DNA from: Prunella strophiata
Lineage: Eukaryota; Chordata; Aves; Passeriformes; Prunellidae
DNA length: 64,000 bases
Reading direction: 5' to 3'
NCBI GenBank assembly: GCA_036583965.1
Contig: JAZBQD010000001.1
Location: 14,561,892 to 14,625,891 of the forward strand
In this document: positions 37,952 to 52,682 of the stretch, in pieces
Layout: every line of letters begins with the position of its first letter
Numbering within the stretch: position 1 is the stretch's first letter
Made by a program: the position numbers and the translations under genes
The notes under the pieces: generated by a model
The model's database searches: none
The model's input: only the letters and a program-made list of their open reading frames with translations
What the model was told of the DNA's origin: nothing

Positions 37952-39172
37952 CTATTAAAAAAAAAAAAAAAAAAAAAAAAAGACAAACATTATTAAGTCC
38001 TAATTATGATAATAATCTAAGTGACCAAAAACAGTCAACAAACACATTGTTGCTCAGTAACAAAGGAAGTCAATTATGACAGAAGAGCTTAACTGAAATG
38101 TAACAGTTGGGTTCTCTCCATTTTATTCATATAAATATGGAGCTGGAAAAAAAAAAATTACATAAATACTCCAGTTTGCTGTTTGTAATAATACTGTAAT
38201 CTTACACAGTAATGTTGATTTGATATGGAAACAGTTTTAACCTTGTTCTTACTGTAAGTTTGGACTTTTCAGCAGTAGAAATTTAACAAAGGACTCAAAA
38301 TAGATGGGTATCTTTACACACAGTTATAATTATAACAGAAGCAGGCTAAAATGAAAATACTTCCAATATGTTAATGAAATATGGGCATAATGCTACATTA
38401 TCAGTGTGGCTGGAGAGAGCTGAACCATCTTCCTGAGCAGAACTTTCAGAGCCATTTGATCTATCTCCAAATTACATGCAAGCCAAAATATCTTAATGAG
38501 CACACAGTCCAAATACAGTCATGCAGGGGATCACATAAAAATGACTCTTCCTTTGTTCTAAAGCAATCATCAGCTATCTATTCAAAGGAACTGGAAACCC
38601 TTTTAAATCACTGGAGTATTGCAATGGGGATTTATTTAGGCAGTACCTAAGCAAAAGAACTCATTGTAGATTTTAAGCTCTGGTCTGTAAAACCTCTGTA
38701 AAAGGTTAAACTTCCTGCTAGCCCACTCACATTAATGTTTTGGCTCGGTTTTTTATTGTTTTGTTTTGTTTGTTTGTTTTTAATGTTGTTGCCAAATGTT
38801 TATTCAAGCTTCTCTTGCCTTTTACCTAAAAAGGAGTAAATAAATATACAAGAAAATAAATCAAGCAAACAAAGATCTTAAGTGACCATAAATACAGAAA
38901 TGTTAGCTTTTGAGTGCCAAGCACAACTGTAACTATTAAGAAAGGGAAATTAGCTGAACTGCATACACGACAAGACGACCCTTATTGTGAAGGCTTTAAT
39001 ATCACTCACTGCCAATTGCCAGCAGCCTGTCCCCTCTCTGTAGATCAGCAGCTGCAGCAGGTGAGTTTGGAGTCACAGTTTCGATGACAACGTGCCCTGC
39101 ATCCTCCTCCTTGGACTGCACGAGGCGCAGCGTGAGCCCAACGCTTTGCAGATTCCCTTTCACAAGTTCTGC
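35757..39172 (-). CDS. PDZD8: PDZ domain-containing protein 8, C-terminal part (two exons; 5' exons outside window)
   Basis: ER-resident protein whose SMP domain transfers lipids and which tethers ER to late endosomes/lysosomes (Rab7, protrudin) and contributes to ER-mitochondria contacts. Exons here are 39172-39010 and 37951-35757; a split AGT codon joins them. The 785 encoded residues equal the expected C-terminal share of the ~1150-residue family protein. In order: PDZ domain (about 1-85, GLTL carboxylate loop at 12-15); Pro/Ser-rich linker with a PPVPPRP SH3-like motif; C2-like domain (about 331-427, HKYLNVALWCRDPF to FRYLKEG); C1-type zinc finger (470-520, HNFQDTQFQNPTWCDYC to CLTEMPFC, all ligand Cys/His present); Ser-rich linker; helical/coiled region (about 655-740). 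The last ~40 residues are acidic and unlike the human C-terminus I recall. The membrane anchor and SMP exons are missing from the window. Stop TGA at 35759-35757. Confidence 0.95.
37952..39009 (-). other. PDZD8: PDZD8 last intron
   Basis: 1058 nt, GT-AG on the - strand. It contains a TTTG-rich run (about 38750-38783 on +) and an A run next to the acceptor. No other element was recognised. Confidence 0.85.
39010..39172 (-). CDS. PDZD8: PDZD8 penultimate coding exon (PDZ domain core)
   Basis: 163 nt on the - strand. Acceptor TCTCTGCAG, donor GTGAGT. The frame is AELVKGNLQSVGLTLRLVQS... to DLQRGDRLLAIG, the classic PDZ beta2 (GLTL) and beta4-alpha2 (RGDRLLAIG) elements. It begins in phase 0 and leaves one base (A) to start the split Ser codon, which corresponds to a Gly in the human protein as I recall it. 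Confidence 0.95.
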
Positions 39173-42100
39173 CTGCAGAGAAAGAAGTCAAAAGTATCTC
39201 AGTAAAGCTGACTGCAAGGATTCATGGCTACTAAATAATTTAAATAAAAATTAAATAAAATTATACCATTTTAATATTAGAAACAAATTATTGTTTAAAA
39301 AACACATTAGGACATCCATTGACTTCACCTAATTGATTAACTGTCTGCCAACTAAGTTTACACCTTTGGGGATATTCACAAAAAGTCCCAGTCCTAAATA
39401 AAATACTACTATTAAACACAAAATCATTATCCATTTTATTAGAAGCATTGGACCATCAATCCAGGTATCACTTTGAATGTAGCCCATTTGTGCTATAAAA
39501 CCTAACACTATGAGCAGCTTTCCAGTAGTCTGTACAAAAGGGTGTTTGGAGTGACAAAACTCTTATGTACTTACAGATTGCTTAAGTATACTTAGAACAA
39601 ATCTCAATTAACAATAGCCTAAAAAGCTTCTTCAAAGAGGGAAACCCTTTTCTCATACTTAGCTTGCAAAATAAATACAATTTAAATTTTAACTCAAATA
39701 ACCTCAAATACCTTTTTAAAAAACAAACAAACAAGAAACCAAAAAGGACAACTGAGGCGCAATCCCTGTAGCTGACTTTCATATGACAGACTTAGGTAGG
39801 GATCAATTATTTACAGACCTCAGTGTCTGAGATATTTGGCAACCTCTTTTCCTAATAAAAGCAGCCCTTAATGAATTTAACAATATCTTTTCTTCCTTAA
39901 AGCACATTCCTTTTAGACTATTTCAAATGACTGTCTACCATCATTCCATCAACAGATATTCTATTTGAAAGGAGAACTCATATGTTTCAGCTTCAAGGAT
40001 AGAAATTTAATTTGTTTTTTTGATTCCCAAGAAGAGAGAGGCCGACAGTGTAGAAACTTCCACAGGAAATTTTATATTTGGTTTCAATTTACTGAGTTCA
40101 GGTAGACAGCCTTCTCCTCCAGCCTTCTGCATTTACTTTGTTGCTATTCAGTTGTGGATGTTTGAACTGCCTGGAGCTGAGCCTCCTCTTTGGAGGATGT
40201 GCTCATTTACTCAGTTTGTGCAATGGCTTCTCACAGAGGGAAGTGGATTACTTAGCTCAGTCCATGGCTCTCTCCTTGGCTGCACGGCTGTCACTCCTTT
40301 CCCATAATCTTAAATAGCACTGCATCTTGGCTCTTTTCTAATTGTAGTTCAGTTCTTTACAGAAATAAAAATGCCTATAGAAATCAAAACTGCTTGGCAG
40401 TTTGCTATAGAACAGCACTGAGTTTGAAGAAGCAGACTTGTATTAGCTTTCTAAGCTTTGTCAGTATTTTCTGCATTTCCCACGGGCACCTACTCTTTTT
40501 TCTCCAACTTCTATTGTTAATACCCAGTAATGTATGTAAGAATAACAAGGCCAATATAAGCTTAATTGCAGTTCCAAGACTTAAAGGTTATTCCAAAATG
40601 AAACAAGTAAATAGTTGCCTACAGAAACAATCCTGATGGAGTTTTCAGGTTGATTTTTGTTCATTTGTTTGCTTAAATGCCATCCTCATTTACACCAAAG
40701 CTACTGTTACATAATTAAATTCAAAAGAATGTAAACAATAAACTACTAAGTGTTAAGAAACAAAGAAGTATTAGAAATGTCTGTGGAAGAAGACAACTTT
40801 TTTTTTTTTTAAAATTGCTCTTCTGCTTTAAGTCCTTTATTTATATGCAATATAGCTTTAAGCTAGCAATTCACAAATGTTGCAATGTGCTGTATAGAAA
40901 CAACACGAACAGTTACTGCAATTTCAAACAACACTAATTGAATATTTTAACTGTCAAAAACACAAATGACATGAATTTGCTTTGGCAGCACGCAAAGCTG
41001 CAACAAAAACAACATCCAAAGATCACAATAATATAACTGCACATTCTTATCAAACAATGAGGAAACCATTATTTCTGAGCTTTGCTCGGAGTCCAAGTAC
41101 TCAAATCTCAGTTTTCCTATGATGGTTCCTTTGTAAGTCTCACTCTAAGTGATTAAGCTCAAAAAAATATTTCCAAATCATTGCATTTGAATAGAAGAGG
41201 AACTATCATAATGAAGACCAGGAAGTAAACTCACATTTAAGGAATACTGACAAACATGAAAATTACAAAGGGCTGAAAAACAAATTATAACCACTTTTCC
41301 CCCTAATTTCTGTTAGTGCACTGAAGTAGAAAGCTGTTTAGTGAGAGAATTCCAGGAAAGAAATGGATGCTTAGAACAGTGAAAGGAAAAAAAAAAAACA
41401 ACCATTCAACAAAAACCTCAAGATGGTTTTCCTTTTAACACCCTGTTATTCTGGCCATTTAATTATACTCCTTTAGGAAGTCATCTATTTTGACTGTAAA
41501 TAGTTTCTTCTGAAATCTTACATTAGTTCTGTAGCTCAAAGCCCAGAACTGGAGCTCATCAGCAAGACAAGATAGTTAGAGAGTCAAGGCCCATCCAGAG
41601 TGGACATCCTGTTAGCTGGCACATGGCAGCACAATGAGACATTGCTGTGAGCTTATGTTGAGTTGTTCTCAACATGAGACAACTCTTGTCCACTCAGTCT
41701 CTGAGCACAGCAGAGAAAACACCCAACCACTGAAGGAAGGTGGCCACCACAACCCTGTCACAGGAGCTACCTCAGGCAAACCTACTCCTTCCTTTTACAG
41801 TTGGTATTTTCTCATCCATTCAAAGAATGGCCCAAAGTGATAAGATTTCTCCAGAAAGTCACAAGTCTTGTCTGAAAGAGAATGTCAGGAGGAAGAGCTG
41901 GTGTTGCAACATCTGACTTTTTGAAGAAAGGCAGCAATGACCTCTACCATTGTTGGTACTTGCAATCATGGCAAAGTGCATGATGAGCAGATATGGAGAA
42001 AGGACATAATTAGACAGTAAAAAAGAATTAAAAATTACCAAAAGCTCTTCTTTAAAGCACTTGTCAGTACAGACTCTGACGCTCTGGAGTTTCCTTTGAA

Positions 42101-45100
42101 TCCAAGGACTCCTTTGAGCAGAACTACACAGTAGATGACTTAACAGTGAAAATATTCTGTAGTGCACAGACTAGAAACTCCTGAGGTGATCCTCAGCATT
42201 TCACCCTTCCCTCCTCCTCCAGGGAGAGACCACATGAAAGAAATGAGGGACAGCTGGGACCCAAGAGATGTAGGTATCTCTGAACATTTGGCTCCCATGC
42301 AGGGACACAGGCTGCAGATTACAACACGTATGACTCACTGATGGCAAGGAGACTTCCCATATTCCAGCAGTATCTGATGGAAAGCTGTTTTTGGAAGGAG
42401 AGTGCCTTTGAACGTAACAAGCGAAGTTCATCTCAACTTTTTATTAACTTTGGCACAGTCACAAGCTTTCTCATGAAGTAAAGTGGTTTTATTTATCAAC
42501 CCAAACCAGATGAATGGTTTCCTTGATTATTCTTTCTGGCACCTGTAAGAAACACCACGCTGTCTCAGGCTAAGATGAATGCAGGTGAAGACCATTTGGA
42601 GCTCTCAAACACCCCCCACCCCAACAAGTTCACTCACAAACCCAAACATCTTTGTATACCCAGCACAGCTACTTTATGCCTTTCTGTCTCCCCCTCAAAT
42701 TAAGACTTGATAATAAATGTGAAGAGACAAAGACCTATTGGAATACAAAACACGAGGAGGATGAAAATCAGCTAAACGACAGAGATTAGAAGAAAATTGC
42801 TAATAATGAAAGGACATTTATTATCAAGAAACCTTGCTGCAAGGGAGAAAAACTAACAACTGCACCCAGAGAAAGGGAAATTTTAACCAATTAGCAATAT
42901 CATATTAAAGCAAGTTTATTTTAATTTGACCTAATTAATAGCTCTGTTTTACTAGTTCCTGCAAACCTTAGTAGTTATTTAAATAAGGAGCAAGACAAAG
43001 CAGATATTAGTATTTCATTGTCAGTGACAGGTACACATTCAATGTATTTTATATCGAAATAGTTAGAGCTAAACTGTATCACAGGGCTTAGAAAATGTAT
43101 CTTTAAAAAAAAAATAAAAGCAAGCAATCCCCAGACTATTTATTAAATACTTGTTGAGACTGAGATGCAACAAAACAGGAATAACTATCCTCGAGAGAAA
43201 AAAAAAAAGATAGAAATTTCCTTAGTGTTTTATTATTAAAAAATCCCCCAAACCCAACAATAAAACAAGAGGAACACAAGATGTCCATTAACTTTAGAAT
43301 TAATAGAACATTTTGATGTGGAGCTGTGAACACTTGGCTTTTACAGGACAAGCATCAATTCCACAGCACAGGCTTTAGTTCGTTTGTATGCACCAGTGTT
43401 TGAGGCACTGCAGAGCACAACCCCACTGCCACTTTCAGTTCAATATTGGATGTGTGATCTGGAAACACAATGCAGGAGAAAATTATCTTGTGTCTTGTAG
43501 CCTTTCCTTGCCTCAGCCTTGTTATTCTGAAAGCCCAGCAGCTGAATGTCAGTGAAAAGAAATTTTTCCAAACCTTTTCAAACACAGCAGTACTGAACTC
43601 CACAGCTCCACAGCGATTAATCAGAAGTTTACAGCTTGCTTGTATCATTTAAATGGCCAAATAGTTACACAAGTGTCAAAATATGATGCAGTTTTAATCT
43701 TCAAATGTTTAATGAATTATCAGTCTGCACTAATTTACAAATACAACGGGATGATAAATAAACATCCCTTTTACAGGCAACAGGCAAATGTGATGCCGTC
43801 TCATTTACTATTAATTCCAGAACTATAGATGAAGTTAGATTATTATTTGATTCAGAGGTAAGAATGCCACCAGTAATACTGTAGTCTCATAATCTAAATT
43901 AACATTAGATACAGCACTTCCATTCAGAATTTCTAAGACAAGACATAATAAATAATGTCCATTAATAAATACAGAGATTACAACATCTAGGAAAGTGTGT
44001 ATGACAATCTCTTACCAACAGTGTAACATTGCTCAGCTAAACTTCAAAAATTATTAGGTGTACACAAAACTAGAAAATTACAAAATTAAGCCATAGCAGG
44101 ACAATTGGCGCATAAGACTTTTGCTTTTAAACCAAACTGCTTATTTTCAGGAACTGAAAAGGAAATAGTTGTTTTTGTAAGCTTAATTTTACACTGTAAA
44201 ATAATTTCTAAAAGTCTAAATTTGCTTAACTATTTGTAAGCATTAACATCATAAATCTTTACTAGAATTTAGTAAGCATGTTACATTCTTTTGAATAATT
44301 GCTAAGAAAAGCTTGATCACCCAAGCACAAATAAAATATCTTATTTTACTGACTTTACATCAACTAGAAGAATACTGTTTTTCCAAACTTATTCCTATTC
44401 CCCATCAGGGGTATGTAACACACTATGCAGCAGAAACTGAACCCATGTCAGTGCTGTACTATGGATAAAAATATTTCTTTTTGGCCAAACCATCAGAGTT
44501 GCCAAAGGGGATCTTAGGTATTCTTGCAAGGTATAGTCTAATGTGCTTTGAGGAAAAAAGTAAAAATGTCTGTGAATATGTCTGTAAAGTATTACATTCT
44601 CCCAGACAACTCTGCACGCCGATAGGAGAGGAAGGAATATTTCATGTCAAAGCCCCCCCAAAACATTAAAGTCCAAAACTGGGAAGCAGTTTCTTCTCTT
44701 CAGAAGACTCAGTTCTTCGTATTATTGAAAAAACGTTTTTGGCAAACATCCTTAAAACATTGACTTTAGTATTATTGCTTTTTTCAACCCTATTACTGAA
44801 TACAGCTATTGTATGACCTATATGACCTGCACAGCAAAGAGACTGTGAGATTATTTACAGGGGAGAGGAGGCAGTGAAAGCAAATGGGTATTGCCAAACT
44901 CATGGTTTGCTCCTTAGAAACACTGGACACAAAGGAAAGAAAATAATTTTCTTGTAATGTTCTGGGAGGATTTCAATCTCTGGCTTAGAAAAGGAGTAGA
45001 TGTTTTTCTTCTCCTTGTGACACAGCCCTGCAGCCTGAAAAGAGAGCTTGTGCCAGTGTAGCACAAGCCTTTTCCAGCCCTCCTGTCCGCGGGGCACGGT

Positions 45101-48100
45101 AACCCCAGACGTGCTCTGATGCAAACCTGGACTAAGGAATCCATGGTGACAGAAACACTTTCATTTCCCAGGCATAGAGAAAACCTCCCAGTTACAGACA
45201 GAGAAATATTTTCTGAGCATTCAAGAGCTACCCCTGTTTTCAGGATGCTTAAATAGCTGAGTAGGTCAATGAAGTATGCCCTAACCATCAGTTCTGCACT
45301 GTATTCACTGTTATGTCTTACACATGCACAGGTGCAATGATGCACACCTGTGGATGTGCCTCCATCTCCACATTTAACCTGTGTATTTCCTTTAGTGGGT
45401 TCAGAAATGCTGAAACACACTGACAGAAGGTTTAAATAAAATAAAAAGCTGTAGTAATACTTACAGAATAACTACACTACACATTACAACAATGAAAAGG
45501 AAGGAAAAAAACCCTCTGCAGTCAAATTAAATCTACAGAGAAAACTGACTTAAGTTCTTTTCCTCCCCACTAGAAAGAGGCATTAATTACAAATCATTCA
45601 TCAGAAAAATACTGATGGTAATGTAATGTAAAAGGTAATACACTGGCTACTTAAAACATCAATATATACTACAGCTAGAAGCAATACACCATTCTAAGAA
45701 ACCAAAATATACTAGAAAACACATTTACAAACTTGGAAATTAATTTAGTGATTTGTGATTTTTTTTTCAAATAATTAATAAAAGACTGGTTAAATAAAAA
45801 TCTGATTTATTTTTTCATAACTGAATCTAAATCTAAAATTGCTACTGTTCCACAATTTTTATCAAGACTTCTATGACAATAACTAACATACTCTTCCTTG
45901 CTGTGTGATCCTTCCTCCATACCAAAGATATACACACCTTTAGTATAATTCAAGTGGAAACTTAAATGTATTTTTCCACCATTCCCAGGTTTACATTGGT
46001 TTAGTTAATTTCAACGAACATTTTGATTTTTTTAAAATATTTTGACAAAATATATCAGACAAATATGTTGAATGAATATGTATTTCTCCTAGATACAGAG
46101 AATGGTAAGTGAAAGGGGGAGTGTGTGATTTTTTTCCAAAATAACTAAATTTACTAATACATTTAAACATTTAAATATATATATATGTGTGTGCACGTGT
46201 GTGAATAGAACTTCCAAAAATAAATCAAAAGGAAACTATCTGCTGCTTATAAAAAATCCTGTTGAACAGCAATCCCAATTATTGTTTGTGCACAATTCCT
46301 TTTACAGTCATAACTGAGCAACTGCCAAAGAGATATTCTTATGCCCATTTTGTCTAAAAGAACAAATTTGATGATACTATTAAAAACTTGACATACAAAA
46401 CCAAAATAAGTTTGAAAAAGCTACTAAAATGGACTTTTACCATAAGGAGATATCACCAATAAAAATAAAATTTCAACTACATTTTCGTAATTTCTTTTTC
46501 TGTTCTGTGCCACTTATTTGATACTAAACCATTCCTTACTTGTACCCAACATTCACTGGAGTGCTGGTAGTGGGTTTCTGGACCAGGCTGATCAAATTTT
46601 AGACAGTTTTAATTAATTTTTTTTTGCTTAACCTGGTGTTCTGCTTTCCTCCACTGCAGCTCTTACTGTGTGCTGAAACCCCGTGAGTCAGGAGGGTTTT
46701 TCTGTACTCACAAGCTGTCCTGAGCAGACTCCCACTTGCTTAATCCCCTAAAAAAAGTCAACTTTTCACACTGCTCACCTTTCTCTCCAAAACCTCTGAA
46801 CAATACTCTCTGTCCTGAAAATAATTTTCATCAGTGAAACAAAGGAATCAATCATTCAATACTCAAAATTATCTTGAGACTAATTATTCACACACAATTT
46901 TTCTAGTACAAATATCAGAAAATATCTAGTGCAATATCAGAAAATAAGTTCTTCAGCTTATTTCCTTTGATTCAACACTGCCCACTTTGAAATTTCTGCA
47001 TTTTTGACATATACTTGCATTCCATGCCCTATCAGCTGGAGCAGCTTTATAGGACTGGATATACCTTGGTGTCTCCTTGAGCGTCACTGAATGAATAGGC
47101 ATCCAGCTGTTTTGTGGAATATTAGGAAAAACAGATTTTTGATGGCTATAAAACAGTGAAAAAAGGGAAGTGGGATGTTCTACCTTTTGCTAATAATCTT
47201 TGCAGCCTTGTGAACTGTGGTCTGTGCACGAGGAGACACAACGATCTCAGACGAGCACTGCATTTTTCCTGTTTGGTTTGTTTTACTTTTAGGAAGAAAT
47301 GTACTTATGGACAAAGGTCTTGATATTTTCTTACTAGTCATCTTACATAGCAAGCCAGTGGGACTCAATTTCTGTTCTACACAATTTGTAAAACCCAAAA
47401 AATACAAGTTACAAAATATGACGGTAATTTCATTCTGAAATGAGTTACATATTGCACCAAGATCATATTTAAAATAGCAATTCATTAACACCACAATATG
47501 GCAAATGTTATGCACATGTCTAACTTCACCATCATAAACTATTTGTTTGAGAAGAAATGTGACAATTCATCATAGGAAAATTAAACATCTGCATGTTTGC
47601 CTGATGAGCACTGAAAACTTTAGACATCAGCAAAATCCAGAACAGGCTTGTTACTGAACAGAATGAGGAGCTGTATCTTATTTTCCCAAATACTTCTGAC
47701 ACATTGCAGGTACTCTTTGGCTAAGCTACTCCTAAAAAATTGCACCTTCCAATTGCATGGTGAAGCAGGTTACACGACATGTAAAAAGCAAACTGTTTAG
47801 CAATTATCATGAATTGCTGGGGCATTCTTACAGCAATTACAGGACTTGAATGGAGGAGATAAAGACAAGGCAGCAGAAAACCTGCATTTAACTTTGAAGT
47901 GTCAAAAGCAGGTAAAATAAAGGCCTTCAGTTTTAGGTGGAGCTCTCTTTGCAGAGCAATTTAGCACAAACACCAACATAGCTCGTCTTTAAGTGCTCTT
48001 ACTCACTGACATCCGTTTAGTCTTTATTAAACCTAACTTTGATGATTTCCTTTGGCTCTGAAGAAATGGGAAAGATCAATTTTTTTTCCCTAATGTTATA

Positions 48101-50524
48101 TCACCATATAAGCCTTTCATAAGAAAAAGGCTTCCTCCAATATTACTTAAGCATTACTTGGTTATCATATAATATTTTGTGCAAAACTCAAGTAAGTCTA
48201 ATAAGAAACACTGAAATAAGGTTACTAAGTTCATTAATAATACCATGTGTGACATCAAACCAATAAAAAATTTACCTTGTTATGAACCACTGCATTAAAA
48301 ATTAATGATAAAGGAGATTGATGAGAACCTGTGAGTTTATGCACTGTGAATATGTGCACATGAGACAGAGCAGACTAGGGGTTTGCTCATCTCTGGGATG
48401 GAAGCAAAAAAACTGAAAATATTCAAGTGTATGCATTAGAACTAAACCCTCTAAAACAGTAATTATTTATATGTATCTTGGAAGTATCTAATGAATGGTG
48501 ATAAGACAGCTACTAGTAATCTCCTGCAATAAATTCAAAATATTGGACTATCAGGTAAAGCTCTTTACAATGGAACTAACACAGTGAAGAGTTTTCTCCA
48601 CACAGAGAAACTGCTTGGCAATTTTCACTATTGGACCCAGCAGCATTAACTACCTGAATACTGACATGGATATTGCCATCAAAACTAAAAATATGAAAAG
48701 TTATTATCCACTGTGATTACAATAATATGCATCACAGATGCTACTCTCCATGGAAATAAGATATACAATATAATTTATATGCACTAAGTAGTAACTCTTG
48801 GATTTCAATAATGGGCTTAAAAATCACATTTTAAAAGCTTGGAAGTTACTTTTCTGACAGAAAAGCTACACTCTCACAAAGAAAGCATTAAGACTACAGG
48901 TAATACAAATTACACTCTTATCAATAATACCCAAAGCAACAGGGACCTCACATGCACCTAGAAGCACCATAATCATACAATTTGAAATTTCATAGAACTT
49001 AAGAGAACAGTTTGGTTTTTCTGCACTGCAGAACCATTATTTTCTTGGCAACTGGTACATTTCTCATCAACATTAATGGCTAGATGGCTATTAAAGCAGA
49101 GCACAAGCCTGAATAATATCCTGTGTGACCCACTGAGTGTTCAGACTCCCACATTCCCACTGAACGAGCTAAGCCCAAAGGAACTAAAGCAGATGTAGTA
49201 AAATGATTCGTGATCTTAACAGCTCTTCAGAGATTAAATAGAAGACCCATCTGTATCAAAATGAAGTTCCTGTTGCATACAAGCCCCAGCCCCACCCTTT
49301 GCCCAGTAAAACCAGACCAACACTTTTCTGAAATTCTACATTACCATGGCCAGAAGAAATGAGGATTTATATTTAACTTACTTCCAAATAATTGCTGCAA
49401 GAAGGCCAAGGTTTGTATATAATAATCTTTCTGTACCTAGAAAAGCAGCCAAACCACACTGAGTTGTTTTCAATTAAATTCTGGACAAAACACTGCAGTA
49501 TAAACACACAACTATACAACCAGTAAAGGTTTCCACGACCATACATCTATTTCTGGTTATTTTGTTGAACACATCACATCAAATCAATTTATTTATGGTT
49601 ATAGGGCACAAGTCACTGGCAGGCAGTGAAACAGCAGCTCAATGTCACATCTAATTAGTAGCACCAAGACAACAGCACACCTAGAAACCAGATTTTCATT
49701 CTGTTACCGACAACCACCACTTATAAAAATTGCCACAACTATTAAACTGCAAATATCTTTACATCACCTCAGTCAAAACTGACAATTCACTTAAAAAAAA
49801 AAAAAAAAATCAATACCCAGCTCTATCTCCTCTGCACTTGAAAAATAATCCAGATTATTTTTTAATACACATAAAGATCAGTTCCCAATAGATTCCAAGA
49901 ATGCTTTAGAAAGAGAAGGTTAGCTGTAAATTGGAAGGCACATACCAGCCAGCTTTGCAGCCAAGCTTCTAAAAACGCTTCACGAAAATCCAAACATCTG
50001 AACTTTTCACAGAAGGGATCTTTGTCTGCAGTGCTCTCTCCACACAACCAACGTGACCATAAGTGCCTAATAAAAAGTAGGATTTCCTTTCCCTATAGTC
50101 AGCTATGTGAATGACAAGAAAACAATTTGTGTAACTACGTCTTCTCCAGAAACCAATTTTAGATCTCTCTAACATTAAAGCATGTAAAAGAGCTAAAAAG
50201 AATTATTCTTCCAGAAATAGCTTATTAGGAGTAAAACCAAAAACAGTTACAAGAGAAGCAGAACACTACCCATAGTGGAAGTAAAAGTTCATTCCTTTTG
50301 ACCTTTCTTTTTCCCCAGTATCTTCTGGCTCAGGGAAGTAATAGATACCATTTCCTCATCTCCCTTTTGCAAGGTAAGTGAAAGAATGAATAGGAAATTA
50401 TGTCAAGCTTAAAAACTTCTTTTACTTCAGCACTCACTATAACTTCATACACTCTGGTTTTATGCTCTATTATTTTTAAATTAGCAACATATTTTATTGA
50501 TAGTTGGTGAAATATATATGAAAA

Positions 50525-50720
50525 ATACCCACAGGATTTCATAAAGCAACATCCTTTCTACTTCCTTTTTCCCTCTTCTCTCTTCTGTCACCAGAAACCC
50601 AGCTTGCTTGGGACTGTGACCAATTACCTCTTCCAAAGAATTCAGAACTGACTCATTAAATTGAAAATTGAACAAAGGATTAGTCAGTACTTGAGAAATA
50701 AATCTAACTTTAAAAAAAAG
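50525..50720 (+). repeat. Dispersed repeat, copy 1 (related to 52283-52490)
   Basis: Shares with copy 2 the blocks CCAGAAACCCAGCTTG, GGGACTGTG, CCAAAGAATTCA, TTAATTGAAAATTGAACAAA-like sequence and GAGAAATAAAT followed by an A run. Orientation is taken from the AATAAA plus A-rich end. The family is not identified; an LTR or non-autonomous retrotransposon is likely. Confidence 0.7.
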
Positions 50721-52282
50721 TCATACTAAAGAAGGTAGGAATAATTCAGCTTACTTAATAATTTCAATGACCTTTATTATAAAATAAAAAGAAAATTACA
50801 TCCAAGAAGTTGATGAAAACTTGCGAAGTAATTTGAATACTTGGTTCAGACCACAGTACTACACTTTTTTGATCATCACAGTAAGGGCATTGGTGAAACA
50901 GCCCAAAAAAGGCATCATTCATAAATGGCACATTCAATACTAAGTATTCAAAAGTCTGAGGTTTCTCTTTTAAAGTGGTACTTGTAAAAATATTTCATTT
51001 AAAACCTACAGGCTTAAGACATTAGGACTCCATAGAAAAAAACAATGTGCAATGTGATGAATGATGAAATACCTCACAGTAAAAAGAAGAGTAAACCCAA
51101 CAAAATTCCCAATAGCAAAGCTTCAGGATACAAAATTACAAATTTAATCATCAGCTTGCTCCCAACATTATACAGCCACTTTCCTCCCACTAGAGTTCAG
51201 TATTTTTTATAACCTATTCAACATACTAAAAAAACCTGCCGGAAAAATTATATTCAGTCAGGGTTCAGAGGGAAAAAAATAAAGGGGTAAAAAGACTGTG
51301 TATATAGAGATGGGAAGGAAAAGGAGATTGGAGACTGGAAAAAAAAAAATCAGATCTGGACTGGAAAATAAGTTACAGTTTGTAAATCCATGGCTGCACT
51401 GTGATGGCAAAACACTTCTAATTTTCCCATTCCCACGACCTCTGATTAATAAAACTTAATTAATTCACATTAACTACAAGAAACCAATGGATTTAACTTA
51501 AAATTGATAATTTTCAATTATTTGTGTACAGTGTTACATTTCAGTAGAGACAACGATGCATATGTTACAATATATTAAGAAAGGAATTGCTTTCTTTGCA
51601 TGAAAAAGGAAAAAAAAAGACAACTTGGGAGCTAAGAAAACAAAACTATCAATGCTTTATTTTTTTACTTAGGAGTTCTACCAAAAGAAAATCATAATGA
51701 ATAAACATGTGTGTTCATCCTGCAACAGCTTGCCCTCCTTCATGAACTCCTGAAGTCCACAAAACCAGTCCTGTGACTTAGATCCTTTCATAGCATTTGA
51801 TCAAGAACATTGCAAAGTAATTAAGCCTCAGGTAAATCTATGCTGTTAAGTCAGACAATCATCAAAATTAACTGTAATTTAGATGCTTTTAGCAGAAACA
51901 TCATTGATTTTTTGCTATTTTCATACAAGGACACATTTCTAAGTTGAATAATTATTTTGCATAGAAAGCAGTCCAAGGTTAAAAATGTCATGCAAGGTTC
52001 ATAATCTGAGTATAATAATAACATCAACTAATGAGTTGTTAATAATTATTGAAATAATTGAGTTAATAATTATTGGAAGAGCTATGGTTTTATTACACAG
52101 AGAGTGAAGGGCTTGCTATCATGGAGAATATCTGCTTTTTTTGCAGGCCCTCCTCCATGGCAGCTGCCAGAGCTGTGGTCACAGGGGTAAAGCCAGCCCT
52201 GATGGGGACAAGTGGCATGAGACAACTCACCCCATAGAAAGCCTGAGCTTTTCACCTGGGTTTGCTGCAGCTCTCTGCAAAG

Positions 52283-52490
52283 CACCCAGAGGTTTTATAA
52301 CCCAACATCTTTTTATTTCCCTTTCCCGCTGCTCTCCTCCACCACCAGAAACCCAGCTTGTGTGGGACTGTGGCCAATCACCTTCCCCAAAGAATTCATA
52401 ACTCACTCATTTAATTGAAAATTGAACAAAGAATTTGTCAACACCATACAATGCATGAGAAATAAATACAACTTAAAAAAAAAAAAACCT
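52283..52490 (+). repeat. Dispersed repeat, copy 2 (related to 50525-50720)
   Basis: Same order of blocks as copy 1 about 1.76 kb away, in the same orientation, with a longer terminal A run. Small indels, including an insertion before GAGAAATAAAT, separate the copies, so they are not a recent duplication. Confidence 0.7.
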
Positions 52491-52646
52491 CATACAAGCA
52501 GTGAAGCTCTGAGGACACAGGGCCAATGGCTCTAACAAGGACTAGAGCCAAGCCAGGCCACCTTCTTGGTTTAAGTCTCTGCCTGGGTAAAAAACTTTTT
52601 TCCAACAGATGGTGAAACTCTATTTTACAAATAACTGTGCTTTCTT

Positions 52647-52682
52647 AAAAAAACAAACAAACAAACAAACAAACAAAAAAAA
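52647..52682. repeat. (CAAA)n microsatellite
   Basis: About six AAAC units bounded by A runs. Confidence 0.9.

Noticed and set aside
44661..44840. - strand ~57-codon open stretch preceded by TGTGCAG
   Set aside because: No match to PDZD8 or any domain. Its length is within chance expectation, and its composition is ordinary intron.
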